Assembly (NCBI RefSeq): GCF_002975205.1
Contig: NZ_PCOC01000002.1
Location: forward strand, 1 to 64,000
Direction: 5' to 3'
Length of the DNA: 64,000 bases
DNA from: Ochrobactrum vermis
GTDB lineage: Bacteria > Pseudomonadota > Alphaproteobacteria > Rhizobiales > Rhizobiaceae
Position numbers and translations under genes: made by a program. The notes under the pieces were generated by a model that ran no database searches, had not been told where the DNA came from, and saw nothing but the letters and a program-made list of their open reading frames with translations. Shown here piece after piece: positions 26,511 to 35,777 of the stretch (position 1 is its first letter; every line of letters begins with the position of its first letter).

Positions 26511-26610
26511 GAGCGCGTTTCGATCTGATTGAACCAGATCGGCGCTCCAGATACTTGTTTTGACGCGCATCTTGTCCGAAAACCGTTTCACACTTTTCGG
26601 GACGCGCTCT
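26511..26610. repeat. Intergenic mosaic repeat, copy B (reversed)
   Basis: Runs from GAGCGCGTTTCGATCTGATT to GGGACGCGCTCT. On the minus strand it reads as copies A and D do: AGAGCGC-TCCCG, then AAACGGTTTTC, AAGATGCGC, and GATCTGGTTCAATCAGATC. It lies in the intergenic space before the GntR gene. Confidence 0.85.
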
Positions 26611-26671
26611 GGCCTGTTGCCAATCCCTTTCACCCGTGCCAACGCAGAAGTAGACAAACAGAGAAGTCCAT

Positions 26672-27358
26672 ATGAATCAGAAGAAGCCTAACCGGACACA
26701 GACAGTGGTCGATGCGCTGGGAAGACGTATCGTATCGGGCGAATTTGCTATTAATGCCGTGTTTCCTTCAGAACCTGAACTGGAACGGGAATATCAGGTC
26801 AGCCGGACGGTCATCCGCGAGGCGATAAAAATACTGTCCGCAAAGGGGCTTGTCACCGTGCGGCAACGGCATGGCACACATGTCAACAACAGGGAAGACT
26901 GGAGCTGGCTCGATGCTGATCTGATCAGGTGGCTGTCAACCAGCACTCTGGCCAAGCAGGAATTACTGGCCTTTTCCGAAATCCGCCAGATCATAGAGCC
27001 GGAGGCCGCCGCGCTTGCGGCCTTGCGCGGCGACGAGAGCCAGAAACAACGAATAGTCGACGCTTACCACCGAATGGCAGGTAATCAGGAAGAGGAGAGC
27101 AAGGCCGTTGCGGCTGACAAGGCGTTTCACCTGGCGATTCTTGCCGCTACAGGAAATCCGGTCCTGCTCAGCTTTCAGAAAGTCATCGAAGCCATTTTCG
27201 ACGCATTGTTTCCTTATACGACGAAGGCATTCGCCGATAATATCGAGAACCACCACCAGGTCGCGGAAGCTATCCATCGCGGCGACGCCCCCGCCGCAAG
27301 ACAGAACATGAAGGAACTGCTTGCGGAGACGGGGCGCTACATCGAAAAAAACACCTGA
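26672..27358 (+). CDS. GntR-family regulator, FadR/FCD type (module ii)
   Basis: 228 residues. The N-terminal winged helix is textbook: VVDALGRRIVSGEFAINAVF, SEPELEREYQVSRTVIREAI and KILSAKGLVTVRQRHGTHV. The FCD domain shows FSEIRQIIEPEAAALAALRG, DKAFHLAILAATGNPVLLSF and ENHHQVAEAIHRGDAPAARQ with the Asp/His metal-site residues. It resembles DgoR-like regulators of galactonate genes. It lies between the module ii transporter operon and the galactose operon, with its reading direction away from the former. Confidence 0.92.
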   Translation: MNQKKPNRTQTVVDALGRRIVSGEFAINAVFPSEPELEREYQVSRTVIREAIKILSAKGLVTVRQRHGTHVNNREDWSWLDADLIRWLSTSTLAKQELLAFSEIRQIIEPEAAALAALRGDESQKQRIVDAYHRMAGNQEEESKAVAADKAFHLAILAATGNPVLLSFQKVIEAIFDALFPYTTKAFADNIENHHQVAEAIHRGDAPAARQNMKELLAETGRYIEKNT

Positions 27359-27437
27359 AGAATGCGCCGATCTTGTACAAACAACACAGTCACGGATATG
27401 CGTGACGAAGAACGAGTTGTCGCCGCATCTGGGTTCC

Positions 27438-28217
27438 CTACGCGCGATGTTGCTGGATGCTCAGCCCGCCGTCGATGGTTAGGCAAGTCGCGTTCATGAA
27501 CGGGCATTCGTCCGAAATCATGAACACTGCCGCCATGGCGATTTCATGCGGTGAGGCTATCCGCCCGCCCGGATGCAGCGCCATAGTCTCAGCGCGCGCC
27601 GCCACGGGATCAGGAAAACTGTTCCAATAGTCGACATTCTTCTGGGTCTCGACATAGCCTGGAGCAATGGCGTTTACCCGGACCTGCTGTGGTGCATATT
27701 CCAGTCCCAGCGCCTTGGTCATTCCCATCAGCGCATGTTTCGCGAGCGGATATGGAAATGTATGCGGGATGATAGTGAAGGCATGCGTCGAGGCTATGTT
27801 GAGAATAACCCCGCCGCCCTGCTCTATCAGACCCGGCAGAACGGCTTTGCTGCAATTCCAAGCACCCTTGAGATTGACATCGAAGCAACGGTTCCATTCG
27901 TCGTCGGTCGTTTCCAGCGGCTTTGCAAATACATTGATGCCGGCATTGTTGACCAGCGCGTTAACGGGTCCGATCTCGTCACTCGCCTGCGCGACCGCTT
28001 TGAAGATGGCGGCAGCATCTGAAATATCCGCCTTCGCGAACCCGATTACGGCCCCCTGCTCGCGCAAAGCGATGGCTCCGCGCTCAAGGCGCTCCAGGTC
28101 CCTGTCGATGAGGAACAGCCGCGCACCTTCCTGCGCAAAAGCCTGTGCGATCGCAAGACCTATGCCTTGCGCCGCGCCTGTGACAAATATCCGTTTTCCG
28201 ACAAGCCGGTCAGTCAT
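27438..28217 (-). CDS. Short-chain dehydrogenase, probable D-galactose/aldose 1-dehydrogenase
   Basis: 259 residues, classical SDR: NAD(P)-binding TGAAQGIG (about residues 13-20), an acidic residue after strand 2 (LFLIDRDLERLE) pointing to NAD preference, NNAG (about 90), active-site Ser in NIASTHAF, and the YPLAKHA Tyr-Lys pair. It is the last gene of the leftward operon araFGH-dgoK-dgoA-galM-dgoD, lying 15 nt after dgoD. In the De Ley-Doudoroff route, galactose must first be oxidised to galactonolactone, and SDR galactose dehydrogenases are known in rhizobia; this is the only dehydrogenase in the operon. The substrate is inferred from context. Confidence 0.85.
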   Translation of the reverse strand: MTDRLVGKRIFVTGAAQGIGLAIAQAFAQEGARLFLIDRDLERLERGAIALREQGAVIGFAKADISDAAAIFKAVAQASDEIGPVNALVNNAGINVFAKPLETTDDEWNRCFDVNLKGAWNCSKAVLPGLIEQGGGVILNIASTHAFTIIPHTFPYPLAKHALMGMTKALGLEYAPQQVRVNAIAPGYVETQKNVDYWNSFPDPVAARAETMALHPGGRIASPHEIAMAAVFMISDECPFMNATCLTIDGGLSIQQHRA

Positions 28218-28232
28218 ATCCCTATTCTCCCC

Positions 28233-29390
28233 TTACCATTCCGCAACGCTACCGTCAGCGTGGCGCCAGACGGGATTGCGCCAGTCATGACCGATCTTGG
28301 CCCGCTCTTTGACGTATTCCTCGTCGATCTCAACGCCCAGGCCCGGTCCTTGCGGGATGGCGACATAACCGTCGTGATATTCGAAAACCTCGCGATTGGT
28401 AATGTAGTCGAGAATGTCATTGCTCTCATTGTAGTGAATGTTCAGGCTCTGTTCCTGAATAAAGGCGTTGTAGCTCACCGCATCCACCTGCAAGCAAGCG
28501 GCAAGCGCGATTGGTCCCAATGGACAATGCGGCGCCAGTGCCACGTCATAGGCTTCAGCCATCGCCGCTATTTTACGACATTCGGTGATACCGCCTGCAT
28601 GAGACAGATCCGGCTGGATTATATCGACATAACCGCACGACAGGATCGATTTGAAGTCCCAGCGTGAATAAAGCCGCTCGCCCAGGGCAATCGGGGTCGA
28701 TGTGTGATTGGCGATTTCAACCAATGCCTCTACATTTTCAGACAGCACCGGCTCTTCGATAAACATCAGTTTGAACTGGTCCAGTTCGCGAGCAAGAACC
28801 TTTGCCATCGGGCGATGGACGCGCCCGTGAAAATCGGCACCGATGCCGACATGCGGGCCGACGGCCGCACGCACAGCGCCAATCGTTTCGACAATTGCGT
28901 CGATCTTGGCGTGGCTGTCCACGATCTGGAGTTCCTGGGCACCGTTCATCTTCAGCGCCGTAAACCCGCGATCCACCATCTCCCGCGCATTGGTTGCCAC
29001 ATCGGATGGACGGTCGCCTCCAACCCAGGAATAGACCTTGATACGATCCCGGCACTGGCCTCCCAGCAGTTCGTGCACCGGCACACCGAGCGCCTTGCCC
29101 TTGATGTCCCACAGTGCCTGATCGATGCCTGCAATGGCGCTCATCAAAATGGGCCCGCCACGGTAGAAACCGCCGCGATACATGACGTTCCAATGATCCT
29201 CGATCCGTCGCGGGTCCTTACCGACGAGATATTCGGACAATTCGTGCACGGCGGCTTCAACCGTCCGCGCCCGACCTTCGATAACCGGCTCGCCCCAGCC
29301 GGAAATCCCTTCATCAGTCTCGATCTTCAAAAACAGCCAGCGTGGCGGAACAATATAGGTCGTCAGTTTGGTTATTTTCATCTCGATCAT
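28233..29390 (-). CDS. dgoD: D-galactonate dehydratase
   Basis: 385 residues, the E. coli DgoD length (382) and sequence style: [92 protein letters not shown] and [14 protein letters not shown]. Metal ligands are the Asp of DFHGR and the Glu residues of FIEEP and GER; the His of DFH and HCPLG act as acid and base. It removes water from D-galactonate to give 2-keto-3-deoxygalactonate. It overlaps the epimerase gene by ATGA. A divergent paralogue lies at 21208. Confidence 0.95.
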   Translation of the reverse strand: MIEMKITKLTTYIVPPRWLFLKIETDEGISGWGEPVIEGRARTVEAAVHELSEYLVGKDPRRIEDHWNVMYRGGFYRGGPILMSAIAGIDQALWDIKGKALGVPVHELLGGQCRDRIKVYSWVGGDRPSDVATNAREMVDRGFTALKMNGAQELQIVDSHAKIDAIVETIGAVRAAVGPHVGIGADFHGRVHRPMAKVLARELDQFKLMFIEEPVLSENVEALVEIANHTSTPIALGERLYSRWDFKSILSCGYVDIIQPDLSHAGGITECRKIAAMAEAYDVALAPHCPLGPIALAACLQVDAVSYNAFIQEQSLNIHYNESNDILDYITNREVFEYHDGYVAIPQGPGLGVEIDEEYVKERAKIGHDWRNPVWRHADGSVAEW

Positions 29391-30301
29391 TCACTTCTGG
29401 AGGATTTGGGAAGAGTTTCGACCGCAAGGCGGATTGTTCCACCCAGAGATTCACCTGGAGCAAGAACACTCAAATCGCCAAGATCGCGGCGGTGATGCCC
29501 GTTAGCCTTGTGGGTCATAGGCTCAAGGCAAAAGAAATCCGGCATTGCCGTTGCGGAATTTGCTGCATAGGGCAGATACAGAAACGCATGAGCGAAAACC
29601 GGGTCGCAACGCATCTCCAGCGCAAGTCCTGTTTCCGGCCAGAGAATGCGGGCTGGTCCTTCCAGACCTGAAAACCCGTTATTGATCCATCGCCCCGGTA
29701 GCGGACGCGGCTTTCGAAAATCGAAAGTAGCGCTCAACTCCAGCTCGTCGCCCGGCAGCGAGCCTTCTGCTTCTTCATGAAAGCTCTCCGCCTGAAATTC
29801 GAGCAAAGTATCAGGTCGCAATGGAAAATAAGGATGCCAGCCGAGACCGAAAGGCAGGGCATGCGCGCCCTCGTTGACGACGGACATGTGCAGACTCAGG
29901 CCATGCTCGTCGACGCGAAATACCTGCCGGGCTGTATAGTCATAAGGATTGGCGCCGTCGCTATGGTGACGGTAACTCAGCGTCAGCGCGTTTTCCGACT
30001 GCTCCGCCACATTCCAGAGCGCCAGCCAGCCGTCCCCGTGCAGGTAGAGGGAATCACGCAGGCTGTTGGCTGGAAGATGATAAGTACGGCCTTCAAACAC
30101 GAAACTGTTGCCGCCAAGCCGGTTTCCGAACGGAACCAGAGGAAATCCTGCACTATTTCCCGGCCCCGGTTGATTGTGTGTTGCAGACCGTAACAATGCA
30201 GTCTGCGAGCCGTTCTCCTGTCGCCACCACAGCCCCAGCATGAAGCCGCCTTGCGCGGAGATACTGGCCGACAGCTTGTTTGAACTGATGTGCAAAGCCA
30301 T
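29387..30301 (-). CDS. Aldose 1-epimerase family protein (GalM-like)
   Basis: 304 residues. The galactose-mutarotase fold shows substrate-binding and catalytic residues: [12 protein letters not shown] (Arg), [13 protein letters not shown] (first His), [13 protein letters not shown] (second His) and [13 protein letters not shown] (catalytic Glu). The enzyme interconverts alpha and beta anomers of a free sugar, supplying the beta form that the dehydrogenase uses. It lies between dgoA and dgoD in the operon, with 77 nt to dgoA and an ATGA overlap into dgoD. Confidence 0.9.
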   Translation of the reverse strand: MALHISSNKLSASISAQGGFMLGLWWRQENGSQTALLRSATHNQPGPGNSAGFPLVPFGNRLGGNSFVFEGRTYHLPANSLRDSLYLHGDGWLALWNVAEQSENALTLSYRHHSDGANPYDYTARQVFRVDEHGLSLHMSVVNEGAHALPFGLGWHPYFPLRPDTLLEFQAESFHEEAEGSLPGDELELSATFDFRKPRPLPGRWINNGFSGLEGPARILWPETGLALEMRCDPVFAHAFLYLPYAANSATAMPDFFCLEPMTHKANGHHRRDLGDLSVLAPGESLGGTIRLAVETLPKSSRSE

Positions 30302-30378
30302 GAGAGCCTCTTTGTCAACGCACGGAGCTGGAACATTTCAAATCAAGACGGAACCGCCTCGCATTTTCAGCAAGCAGG

Positions 30379-31017
30379 CTAAGCCGTTCCAAAAACCCGA
30401 TCATAGGCCGCGATGGTGCGGCGTGCGTTGTCCCCGACAGTCTCAACCGTGTCTCCAGGTCGATAAAGGCTGGTGCCGAGACCAAAGGTTCGAACTCCTA
30501 CCTTGGCATAATCGGCAAAGCTCGCGTCGGAAACTCCGCCCACCGCGCCCACCACAGCATCTACCGGAAGGATAGTCTTGATTGCTGCAATACCGGATGG
30601 TCCGAGCGCTCCGGCAGGAAAAAACTTCAGCGCCGATGCACCACTTTTCAGGGCGAGAAGGGCTTCCGACGCTGTGTAACATCCGGGCATGGAGTAAAGT
30701 CCGCGTGCCGTGGCGGCATTGATGACTTCCGGATCCGTGTTGGGAGTGACCATGATGCGGCCGCCAAGATCGGCCAGCTTTGCAACATCATCCACAGTCA
30801 AGACAGTACCGGCGCCAATCAGTGCCTTGTCGCCAAACAGTTTCACGGCCTGCCCGATCGAGGTCCATGGCTGCGGAGAATTCAACGGGATTTCGATCGC
30901 CTCAAAGCCTTCCTCCAGCAGAACAGTGAGAATGGCTTCCACCTCTTCATTGCGAATGCCGCGGATAATAGCCACAAGCGAACGCTTGAGCGCAGGCCAC
31001 ACAGGTTTGGTATTCAT
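30379..31017 (-). CDS. dgoA: 2-dehydro-3-deoxy-6-phosphogalactonate aldolase
   Basis: 212 residues, class I KDPG/KDPGal aldolase: LVAIIRGIRNEEVEAILTVL, the catalytic Glu in FEAIEIPLNSPQPW, DKALIGAGTVLTVDDVAKL, MVTPNTDPEVINAA, and the Schiff-base Lys of ALKFFPAGALGPSG. The EIPLNSP form is that of DgoA and not of the KDPG aldolase Eda. It cleaves 2-keto-3-deoxy-6-phosphogalactonate to pyruvate and glyceraldehyde 3-phosphate. It begins 1 nt after the dgoK stop, so the two are coupled. Confidence 0.95.
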   Translation of the reverse strand: MNTKPVWPALKRSLVAIIRGIRNEEVEAILTVLLEEGFEAIEIPLNSPQPWTSIGQAVKLFGDKALIGAGTVLTVDDVAKLADLGGRIMVTPNTDPEVINAATARGLYSMPGCYTASEALLALKSGASALKFFPAGALGPSGIAAIKTILPVDAVVGAVGGVSDASFADYAKVGVRTFGLGTSLYRPGDTVETVGDNARRTIAAYDRVFGTA

Positions 31018-31018
31018 C

Positions 31019-31942
31019 TCATACTCCAGACTGGGAATGGATTGAGCGGGCAGCGACCAACAACCCTTCCCTCACGACTTTCTCGCCATCGAAGAGCTGG
31101 ACGCTGAACCCGGCCTGCTCCATTACGGGCTGATAAAGCCGGTTCAAGCGCTCCGACGCAACCAGCCCCGCTGCACCGCCACCGTAAATGCGTAGCGCCG
31201 TGCCGACTTCCGCTCCGATCAGCACACCCGACAAATGCGCGGCACCATCCGCGTGCTGCTCAAAGCCCAGCAGTTGGCTGGCGCGTATCTGGAACAGCAT
31301 CGCGAGAGCCTGTTCCGGCGCCGCCAGGCTACGCTCGACAGCTTGGGCGAATGCCGCCGTCCCGGCGTCAAAACTGTTTGCGGGATCAACCGCATGTTTG
31401 AGTATCGAATGTTGCGACAGCACCGCAAACAGTTCACCGGTCATGAAGCTGGTGAAACCCGTCACTTGCCCGTCGGCAATATTGACCCATTTGCAATGGG
31501 TACCCGGCATACAGACGAGCCCGTCGGGCAAGGTTTCAACAACGCCCGCCAGTTGCGTTTCCTCGCCGCGCATTACATTCGCGGCATCGCTTCGAATTTG
31601 CGCAACGCCCGGGATGATGCGGATATCACGTCGGGCGCCCGATACCTGAACCGCATTCTCAACCAGCCGGTCCAGCCGCGCGGGAACGGACAGATAGGGT
31701 GCTTCCACCCAGCCCTGACGCGCGCCTGCCATTCCGCTGATGAGGACAGGCAGATTGGCGGGAGCGCCGAAATGGTGAAGATGTCGTTCCAGAACAGCGG
31801 CAAATCCAATTTCCGCTGCCTTCGTCATGCCTTCGTCGCTTTTGCTTTCACCCAGCACAGCACCATCCTGATCAACCAGCCAGAGCCGGAAACTTGAGGT
31901 GCCCCAATCGACCAGAGCATAGAACATGTCATTCACCATCAT
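31019..31942 (-). CDS. dgoK: 2-dehydro-3-deoxygalactonokinase
   Basis: 307 residues with the DgoK pattern: YALVDWGTSSFRLWLVDQDG (phosphate 1), GMAGARQGWVEAPYLSVPA, NVMRGEETQLAGVVETLPDG, MPGTHCKWVNIADGQV, FMTGELFAVLSQHS and LSGVLIGAEVGTALRIYGG. It phosphorylates 2-keto-3-deoxygalactonate with ATP in the cytosol. The likely start is ATG 31942 or ATG 31939; an ATG at 31927 (MFYALVDWG) is also possible. It lies 9 nt after the transporter permease gene, tying transport to catabolism. Confidence 0.94.
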   Translation of the reverse strand: MMVNDMFYALVDWGTSSFRLWLVDQDGAVLGESKSDEGMTKAAEIGFAAVLERHLHHFGAPANLPVLISGMAGARQGWVEAPYLSVPARLDRLVENAVQVSGARRDIRIIPGVAQIRSDAANVMRGEETQLAGVVETLPDGLVCMPGTHCKWVNIADGQVTGFTSFMTGELFAVLSQHSILKHAVDPANSFDAGTAAFAQAVERSLAAPEQALAMLFQIRASQLLGFEQHADGAAHLSGVLIGAEVGTALRIYGGGAAGLVASERLNRLYQPVMEQAGFSVQLFDGEKVVREGLLVAARSIHSQSGV

Positions 31943-31951
31943 CTGCCGCCG

Positions 31952-32902
31952 TCAGCTTCTGAAGGCGATGGTGGAGGAACGCAGATTGTCGAGCAGCACC
32001 GCCAGCAGCAGAATGAAGCCGCGCACGACATACTGGTAGAATGCCTGGATATTCAGCAGGTTCATCACATTTTCTGCAATACCCATGATAAGCACACCCA
32101 CAATCACGCCTGTCATGGCGGCACGTCCGCCAGCCAGCGAGACACCGCCCAATACACATGCCGAAATGACGGAAAGCTCGAGACCTGTTGCCGCATTGGG
32201 CTGACCGGAGGTAATGCGCGATGCCAGCAGGATACCTGCGATAGCGCAGATCAGCCCTTGCAGTGCAAAGATCCATACCCGCATCCCGACAACATTGACG
32301 CCTGCCAGCCGCGACGCTTCCGGATTGCCACCGATAGCCAGCGTATTCTTGCCAAAGACGGTGCGGTTCAGGATGAAGCCGAACACAATGAATAGAGCGA
32401 CCATCACCCAGATCGGTGTCGGCACGCCGAGGAACTTTGAAAGAGCCAGCTGATAGAAGGAGGGATCGTTGATACCTACGGCGCGACCATCCGAGGAAAT
32501 CAGTGCCAGACCACGGACAATCTGCATGGTCGCGAGCGTAGCGATCAGCGCATTGACCTTGAACCGCGCGATGACGACACCGTTGAAGAGGCCGACAACA
32601 AAGCCAGCCGCCAGAGCGGCCAGCAGGCCGACGAGAATGGACCCGCTGACATTGGAAGCCATCACGGCAATCATGCCCGTAAAGGCCACGTTTGAACCGA
32701 CCGAAAGGTCGAAATCCCGCGAAGCCAGGCAAAGCATCATCGTGCAGGCCACGATGCCGATTGTTACGACCGATTGCAGCAGCCCCAGCATGTTGCGCTC
32801 GGTGAGGAAATTGGGAACCGTCAGCGCCACGACTGCAAAGGCGATGGCAAAAATCACCACCAGCCCCTGTTCGCCGAGAAGGAGTTTTTTCAAAGCGGTC
32901 AT
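31952..32902 (-). CDS. araH: Sugar ABC transporter permease (AraH/RbsC family)
   Basis: 316 residues, about nine membrane segments. It has the family markers MLCLASRDFDLSVGSNVAFT and ANVSGSILVGLLAALAAG near the middle, the cytoplasmic coupling segment with GGNPEASRLAGVNV, and LGGVSLAGGRAAMTGVIVGV toward the end. Two copies would form the inner-membrane channel driven by the ATPase at 32899, whose stop overlaps its ATG (ATGA). The overall order binding protein-ATPase-permease equals E. coli araFGH. Confidence 0.92.
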   Translation of the reverse strand: MTALKKLLLGEQGLVVIFAIAFAVVALTVPNFLTERNMLGLLQSVVTIGIVACTMMLCLASRDFDLSVGSNVAFTGMIAVMASNVSGSILVGLLAALAAGFVVGLFNGVVIARFKVNALIATLATMQIVRGLALISSDGRAVGINDPSFYQLALSKFLGVPTPIWVMVALFIVFGFILNRTVFGKNTLAIGGNPEASRLAGVNVVGMRVWIFALQGLICAIAGILLASRITSGQPNAATGLELSVISACVLGGVSLAGGRAAMTGVIVGVLIMGIAENVMNLLNIQAFYQYVVRGFILLLAVLLDNLRSSTIAFRS

Positions 32903-34434
32903 CGTGATGCAACCTTCTGACTGTCAAATTGGATGGATGCCGTACGATCCGGTAAGGCCGCGGCAAGAATGGTGCGCTCGTCAAAACCAGCGCGATCTAC
33001 GGAAGCGGCAATGCGGCCTTCGCACATGACGAGAATACGGTCCGAAATACCCATCACTTCGGGCAATTCACTCGAAACAACGACAATCGCCATGCCGTTT
33101 TCGGCAAGACCGTAGAGAATTTCATAGATCTCGGCTTTTGCGCCGACATCGATGCCGCGCGTCGGCTCGTCGATCATCAGAACCTTGACGTTCTGCTCCG
33201 AAAGCCAGCGACCGAGAATGACCTTTTGCTGGTTACCGCCCGACAGATGGACGATATCCTGCTTGCGTGACGGCGTGCGCACGCGCAGCTGCTTGATGCT
33301 CTTTTCGGCAATATCGGCTTCCTTGCGCGGACTGATCAGTCCCATCGGGGAAAAATGCCGGCGTGTCGAAATGGCGATATTTTCTTCAATGGATCGTCCC
33401 TGCAAGATGCCGTCCGCCTTGCGATCTTCCGGGCAAAGCATGATGCCCGCCTCGATGGACTTGCGCGGACTGTTGGCAGAAACCTTCATGCCGTCGACTT
33501 CGACACTGCCATTGTGGCGGCTGTCGGCACCATAGAGCAGCCGCAGCATTTCGGAACGCCCGGCACCGATAAGGCCGAACAGGCCGAGGATTTCGCCGCT
33601 GCGCACCTCGAAGCTCACCGGATCCGGCAATTCGAGCCCGCTGAGATTGTCGACCCGCAGCCGCACCTGGTCGCTTATCGGCCGGCCGCGCCAGCCCCAG
33701 ATATCGGAAATCTCGCGTCCCACCATTTCCGCGATCACCTGATCGCGCGTGACACCCTCAAGGCTGCTGTGATGGGCCGCAAGCTTGCCATCGCGCAACA
33801 CGGTGAGGCTGTTGCAAAGATCGAAGACCTCGTCCAGTCGGTGAGAGACATAAAGGACCACTTTGCCTTCGGCTTTGAGCCGACGGATCAGCTTGAACAG
33901 AATTTCACTTTCGCGCGAAGACAGTGACGATGTCGGTTCGTCAAGCGCAATCACGCGTGCATCGACCATGATTGCCTTGGCGATTTCCACCATCTGGCGT
34001 TCGCCGATGGAAAGCCGCGCCACCTTGATCGAGGGATCGATGTCCAGGCCGATATCGGCAAGTTTCCTGGTGACCTCATCGGTCAACTGTCGGGAATTTA
34101 TGACACCGGCCTGATTGGGAAAGCGGCCAAGCCAGAGGTTTTCAGCAACCGTCAACTCCGGAACGAGCTGCAGTTCCTGATGGACGACCACCACACCAGC
34201 CTGAAAGGCATCGCGGACCGACCCGTATTTCTGCTCGATGCCATCGATAGTTATCGTGCCGCTATTCGCAGCCTGATCACCGGAAAGGATGCGGATCAGC
34301 GTGGATTTTCCGGCGCCATTTTCTCCCATGAGGCCATGGACACTGCCCTTGGCCACGGTGAAGGAAACGTCGGAGAGCGCATGCACGCCCGGATAGGATT
34401 TCGAGATATGACTGAACGCCAGAAAGCTATTCAT
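32899..34434 (-). CDS. araG: Sugar ABC transporter ATP-binding protein (AraG/MglA family)
   Basis: 511 residues with two ABC domains. Domain 1 has Walker A GENGAGKST (about 38-46), signature LSIGERQMVEIAKA and Walker B VIALDEPTSSL. Domain 2 has the degenerate P-loop GLIGAGRSEML, a normal LSGGNQQKVILGRW signature and VLMIDEPTRGIDVGAK. One active and one degenerate P-loop is normal for the AraG/MglA/RbsA family. It energises import of arabinose or galactose-like sugars. A hairpin lies in the 90-bp gap to the binding-protein gene upstream. Confidence 0.94.
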   Translation of the reverse strand: MNSFLAFSHISKSYPGVHALSDVSFTVAKGSVHGLMGENGAGKSTLIRILSGDQAANSGTITIDGIEQKYGSVRDAFQAGVVVVHQELQLVPELTVAENLWLGRFPNQAGVINSRQLTDEVTRKLADIGLDIDPSIKVARLSIGERQMVEIAKAIMVDARVIALDEPTSSLSSRESEILFKLIRRLKAEGKVVLYVSHRLDEVFDLCNSLTVLRDGKLAAHHSSLEGVTRDQVIAEMVGREISDIWGWRGRPISDQVRLRVDNLSGLELPDPVSFEVRSGEILGLFGLIGAGRSEMLRLLYGADSRHNGSVEVDGMKVSANSPRKSIEAGIMLCPEDRKADGILQGRSIEENIAISTRRHFSPMGLISPRKEADIAEKSIKQLRVRTPSRKQDIVHLSGGNQQKVILGRWLSEQNVKVLMIDEPTRGIDVGAKAEIYEILYGLAENGMAIVVVSSELPEVMGISDRILVMCEGRIAASVDRAGFDERTILAAALPDRTASIQFDSQKVASR

Positions 34435-34476
34435 GACATCTCCGGAAGCTGTATTGGCATATGGTGAAGAAGGGAC

Positions 34477-34503
34477 ACGGCCGCTTGAAGTTCCAACGGC
34501 CGT
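34477..34503 (-). promoter_or_regulatory. Intercistronic hairpin between araF and araG
   Basis: ACGGCCG (34477-34483) and CGGCCGT (34497-34503) pair around a 13-nt loop, just past the binding-protein stop and without a U-tract. Such hairpins often protect the abundant binding-protein mRNA from 3' decay while allowing some read-through to the ATPase gene. Confidence 0.55.
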
Positions 34504-34524
34504 GCCGGGAAGAGACTGCTCGAC

Positions 34525-35508
34525 TTATTCGATGCCGAGACCTTTTCTCACCTGCTCGAAATTATCGCGCAGGGCAAGTTCACCAGTGGTAAGGGTGAGC
34601 TTTTCCGGTTCCTTTTCATTGGCAACCCACTCAAACATATTGAGTGCGGTTTCATAACCGTGACGCTTCGGCGAGATGATAACCGTGCCATAGAAACCGG
34701 TAGGGCTAGGCTTCTTGAATTCGTTGATGGCCGAATCCGATCCACCAATGCCCACGGCAATGACATTATCCGACGAAATACCCACGCTTTCGGTAGCGCG
34801 AACAGCACCCAGAACCGCCTCGTCGTTGAGACCGACGGCGACCCAGTATTTGATTTTCGGGTTCTTGTTCAGCACCACGGTCGATGCATTCAGAGCCGCT
34901 TCTGTATCGGTCTTGGCCTGCGGTGCATCGAAAACATTGCCTTCAGGCAGTCCTGCTGCCTTCATTGCCGAAAGCGCACCTTCGACACGATCAACGGCAG
35001 TCGGCAACTGGTCATAGGAAACGCGGACCGCGCCGACATCCTTCCAGTCCCAGCCACGCTTCTTCACTTCGTCGCTGATGGCCTGGCCGACAGCCTCACC
35101 GATCTTGGTGGCGGAAATGCCCATGTGGGGCACGTCTTCAAGCGGCTTGCCATCGGCACCGACAAGACGGTCATCAACCGTCATCAGCTTCAGATCGTTG
35201 GCAGCAGCTTTCGCCACGATGCCAGGTCCAAGCTTGACGTCAGGCGTGCAGATAATCACGCCCTGCGCGCCTTGCGCACCGAGGTTGTCGAGTGCGGCCT
35301 GAACCTTTTCGCCGTCTTGCGCAGCGATCTTGACCAGGGTGAACCCTTTTTCCTTCGCCGCGATATCGGCGAATTTCCATTCGTCCTGGAACCACGGTTC
35401 TTCCGGCTGCTTCACGACGAAGCCGATCTTCACGTCCGCGGCCATAGCCGAGGTTACGGTGACGAATGCAACAGTTCCGGCCACGAGCGCAGCCTTAAAC
35501 AAACTCAT
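34525..35508 (-). CDS. araF: Sugar-binding periplasmic protein (AraF-like)
   Basis: 327 residues. Residues 1-23 are a signal peptide ending in SAMA. The mature start DVKIGFVVKQPEEPWFQDEW is nearly that of E. coli AraF (LKLGFLVKQPEEPWFQTEW), and further shared blocks are VIICTPDVKLGPGIVAKAA, MTVDDRLVGADGKPL, WVAVGLNDEAVLGAVRATE and TGFYGTVIISPKRHGYE. E. coli AraF binds L-arabinose and also D-galactose and D-fucose, which fits the galactonate enzymes downstream. First gene of the 35508-to-27438 operon. Confidence 0.93.
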   Translation of the reverse strand: MSLFKAALVAGTVAFVTVTSAMAADVKIGFVVKQPEEPWFQDEWKFADIAAKEKGFTLVKIAAQDGEKVQAALDNLGAQGAQGVIICTPDVKLGPGIVAKAAANDLKLMTVDDRLVGADGKPLEDVPHMGISATKIGEAVGQAISDEVKKRGWDWKDVGAVRVSYDQLPTAVDRVEGALSAMKAAGLPEGNVFDAPQAKTDTEAALNASTVVLNKNPKIKYWVAVGLNDEAVLGAVRATESVGISSDNVIAVGIGGSDSAINEFKKPSPTGFYGTVIISPKRHGYETALNMFEWVANEKEPEKLTLTTGELALRDNFEQVRKGLGIE

Positions 35509-35592
35509 GATGACCTCCCAAAAAAACTTGCCCCGTCACTCCCCGACGGTTGCAGATTCGTAGCTTCATTGATCGTATCCGTCAACTATCTA

Positions 35593-35642
35593 GTATGATG
35601 AATTATTTCTATTGTAATATTTATATATACGTATAATCATAC
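35593..35642. promoter_or_regulatory. AT-rich control region of the galactose operon
   Basis: Between the divergent araF and GntR genes, GTATGAT (35593-35599) and ATCATAC (35636-35642) form a spaced inverted pair within a very AT-rich stretch. This is the probable site for the GntR regulator at 35778, though half-site spacing is unusually wide. Confidence 0.45.
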
Positions 35643-35777
35643 AGGAAACCTGATCGACAGGTGCGCGCCGTTATGGTGGATTGAACCGTCGATTTCAGGT
35701 AATGCGCCAGAAGCAGCGATTCCGCGCACTGCTTTACAAATAAGCGCTATTACCGCAGCTTTGCATGGAGGTTGAGA

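Noticed and set aside
28704..29495. 263-codon plus-strand frame
   Set aside because: Antisense to dgoD and the epimerase gene, with no independent evidence.
31929..32984. 351-codon minus-strand frame over the permease gene
   Set aside because: It is a shifted frame of araH, rich in Arg, Cys and Gly, without membrane segments; the araH frame is clearly the coding one.
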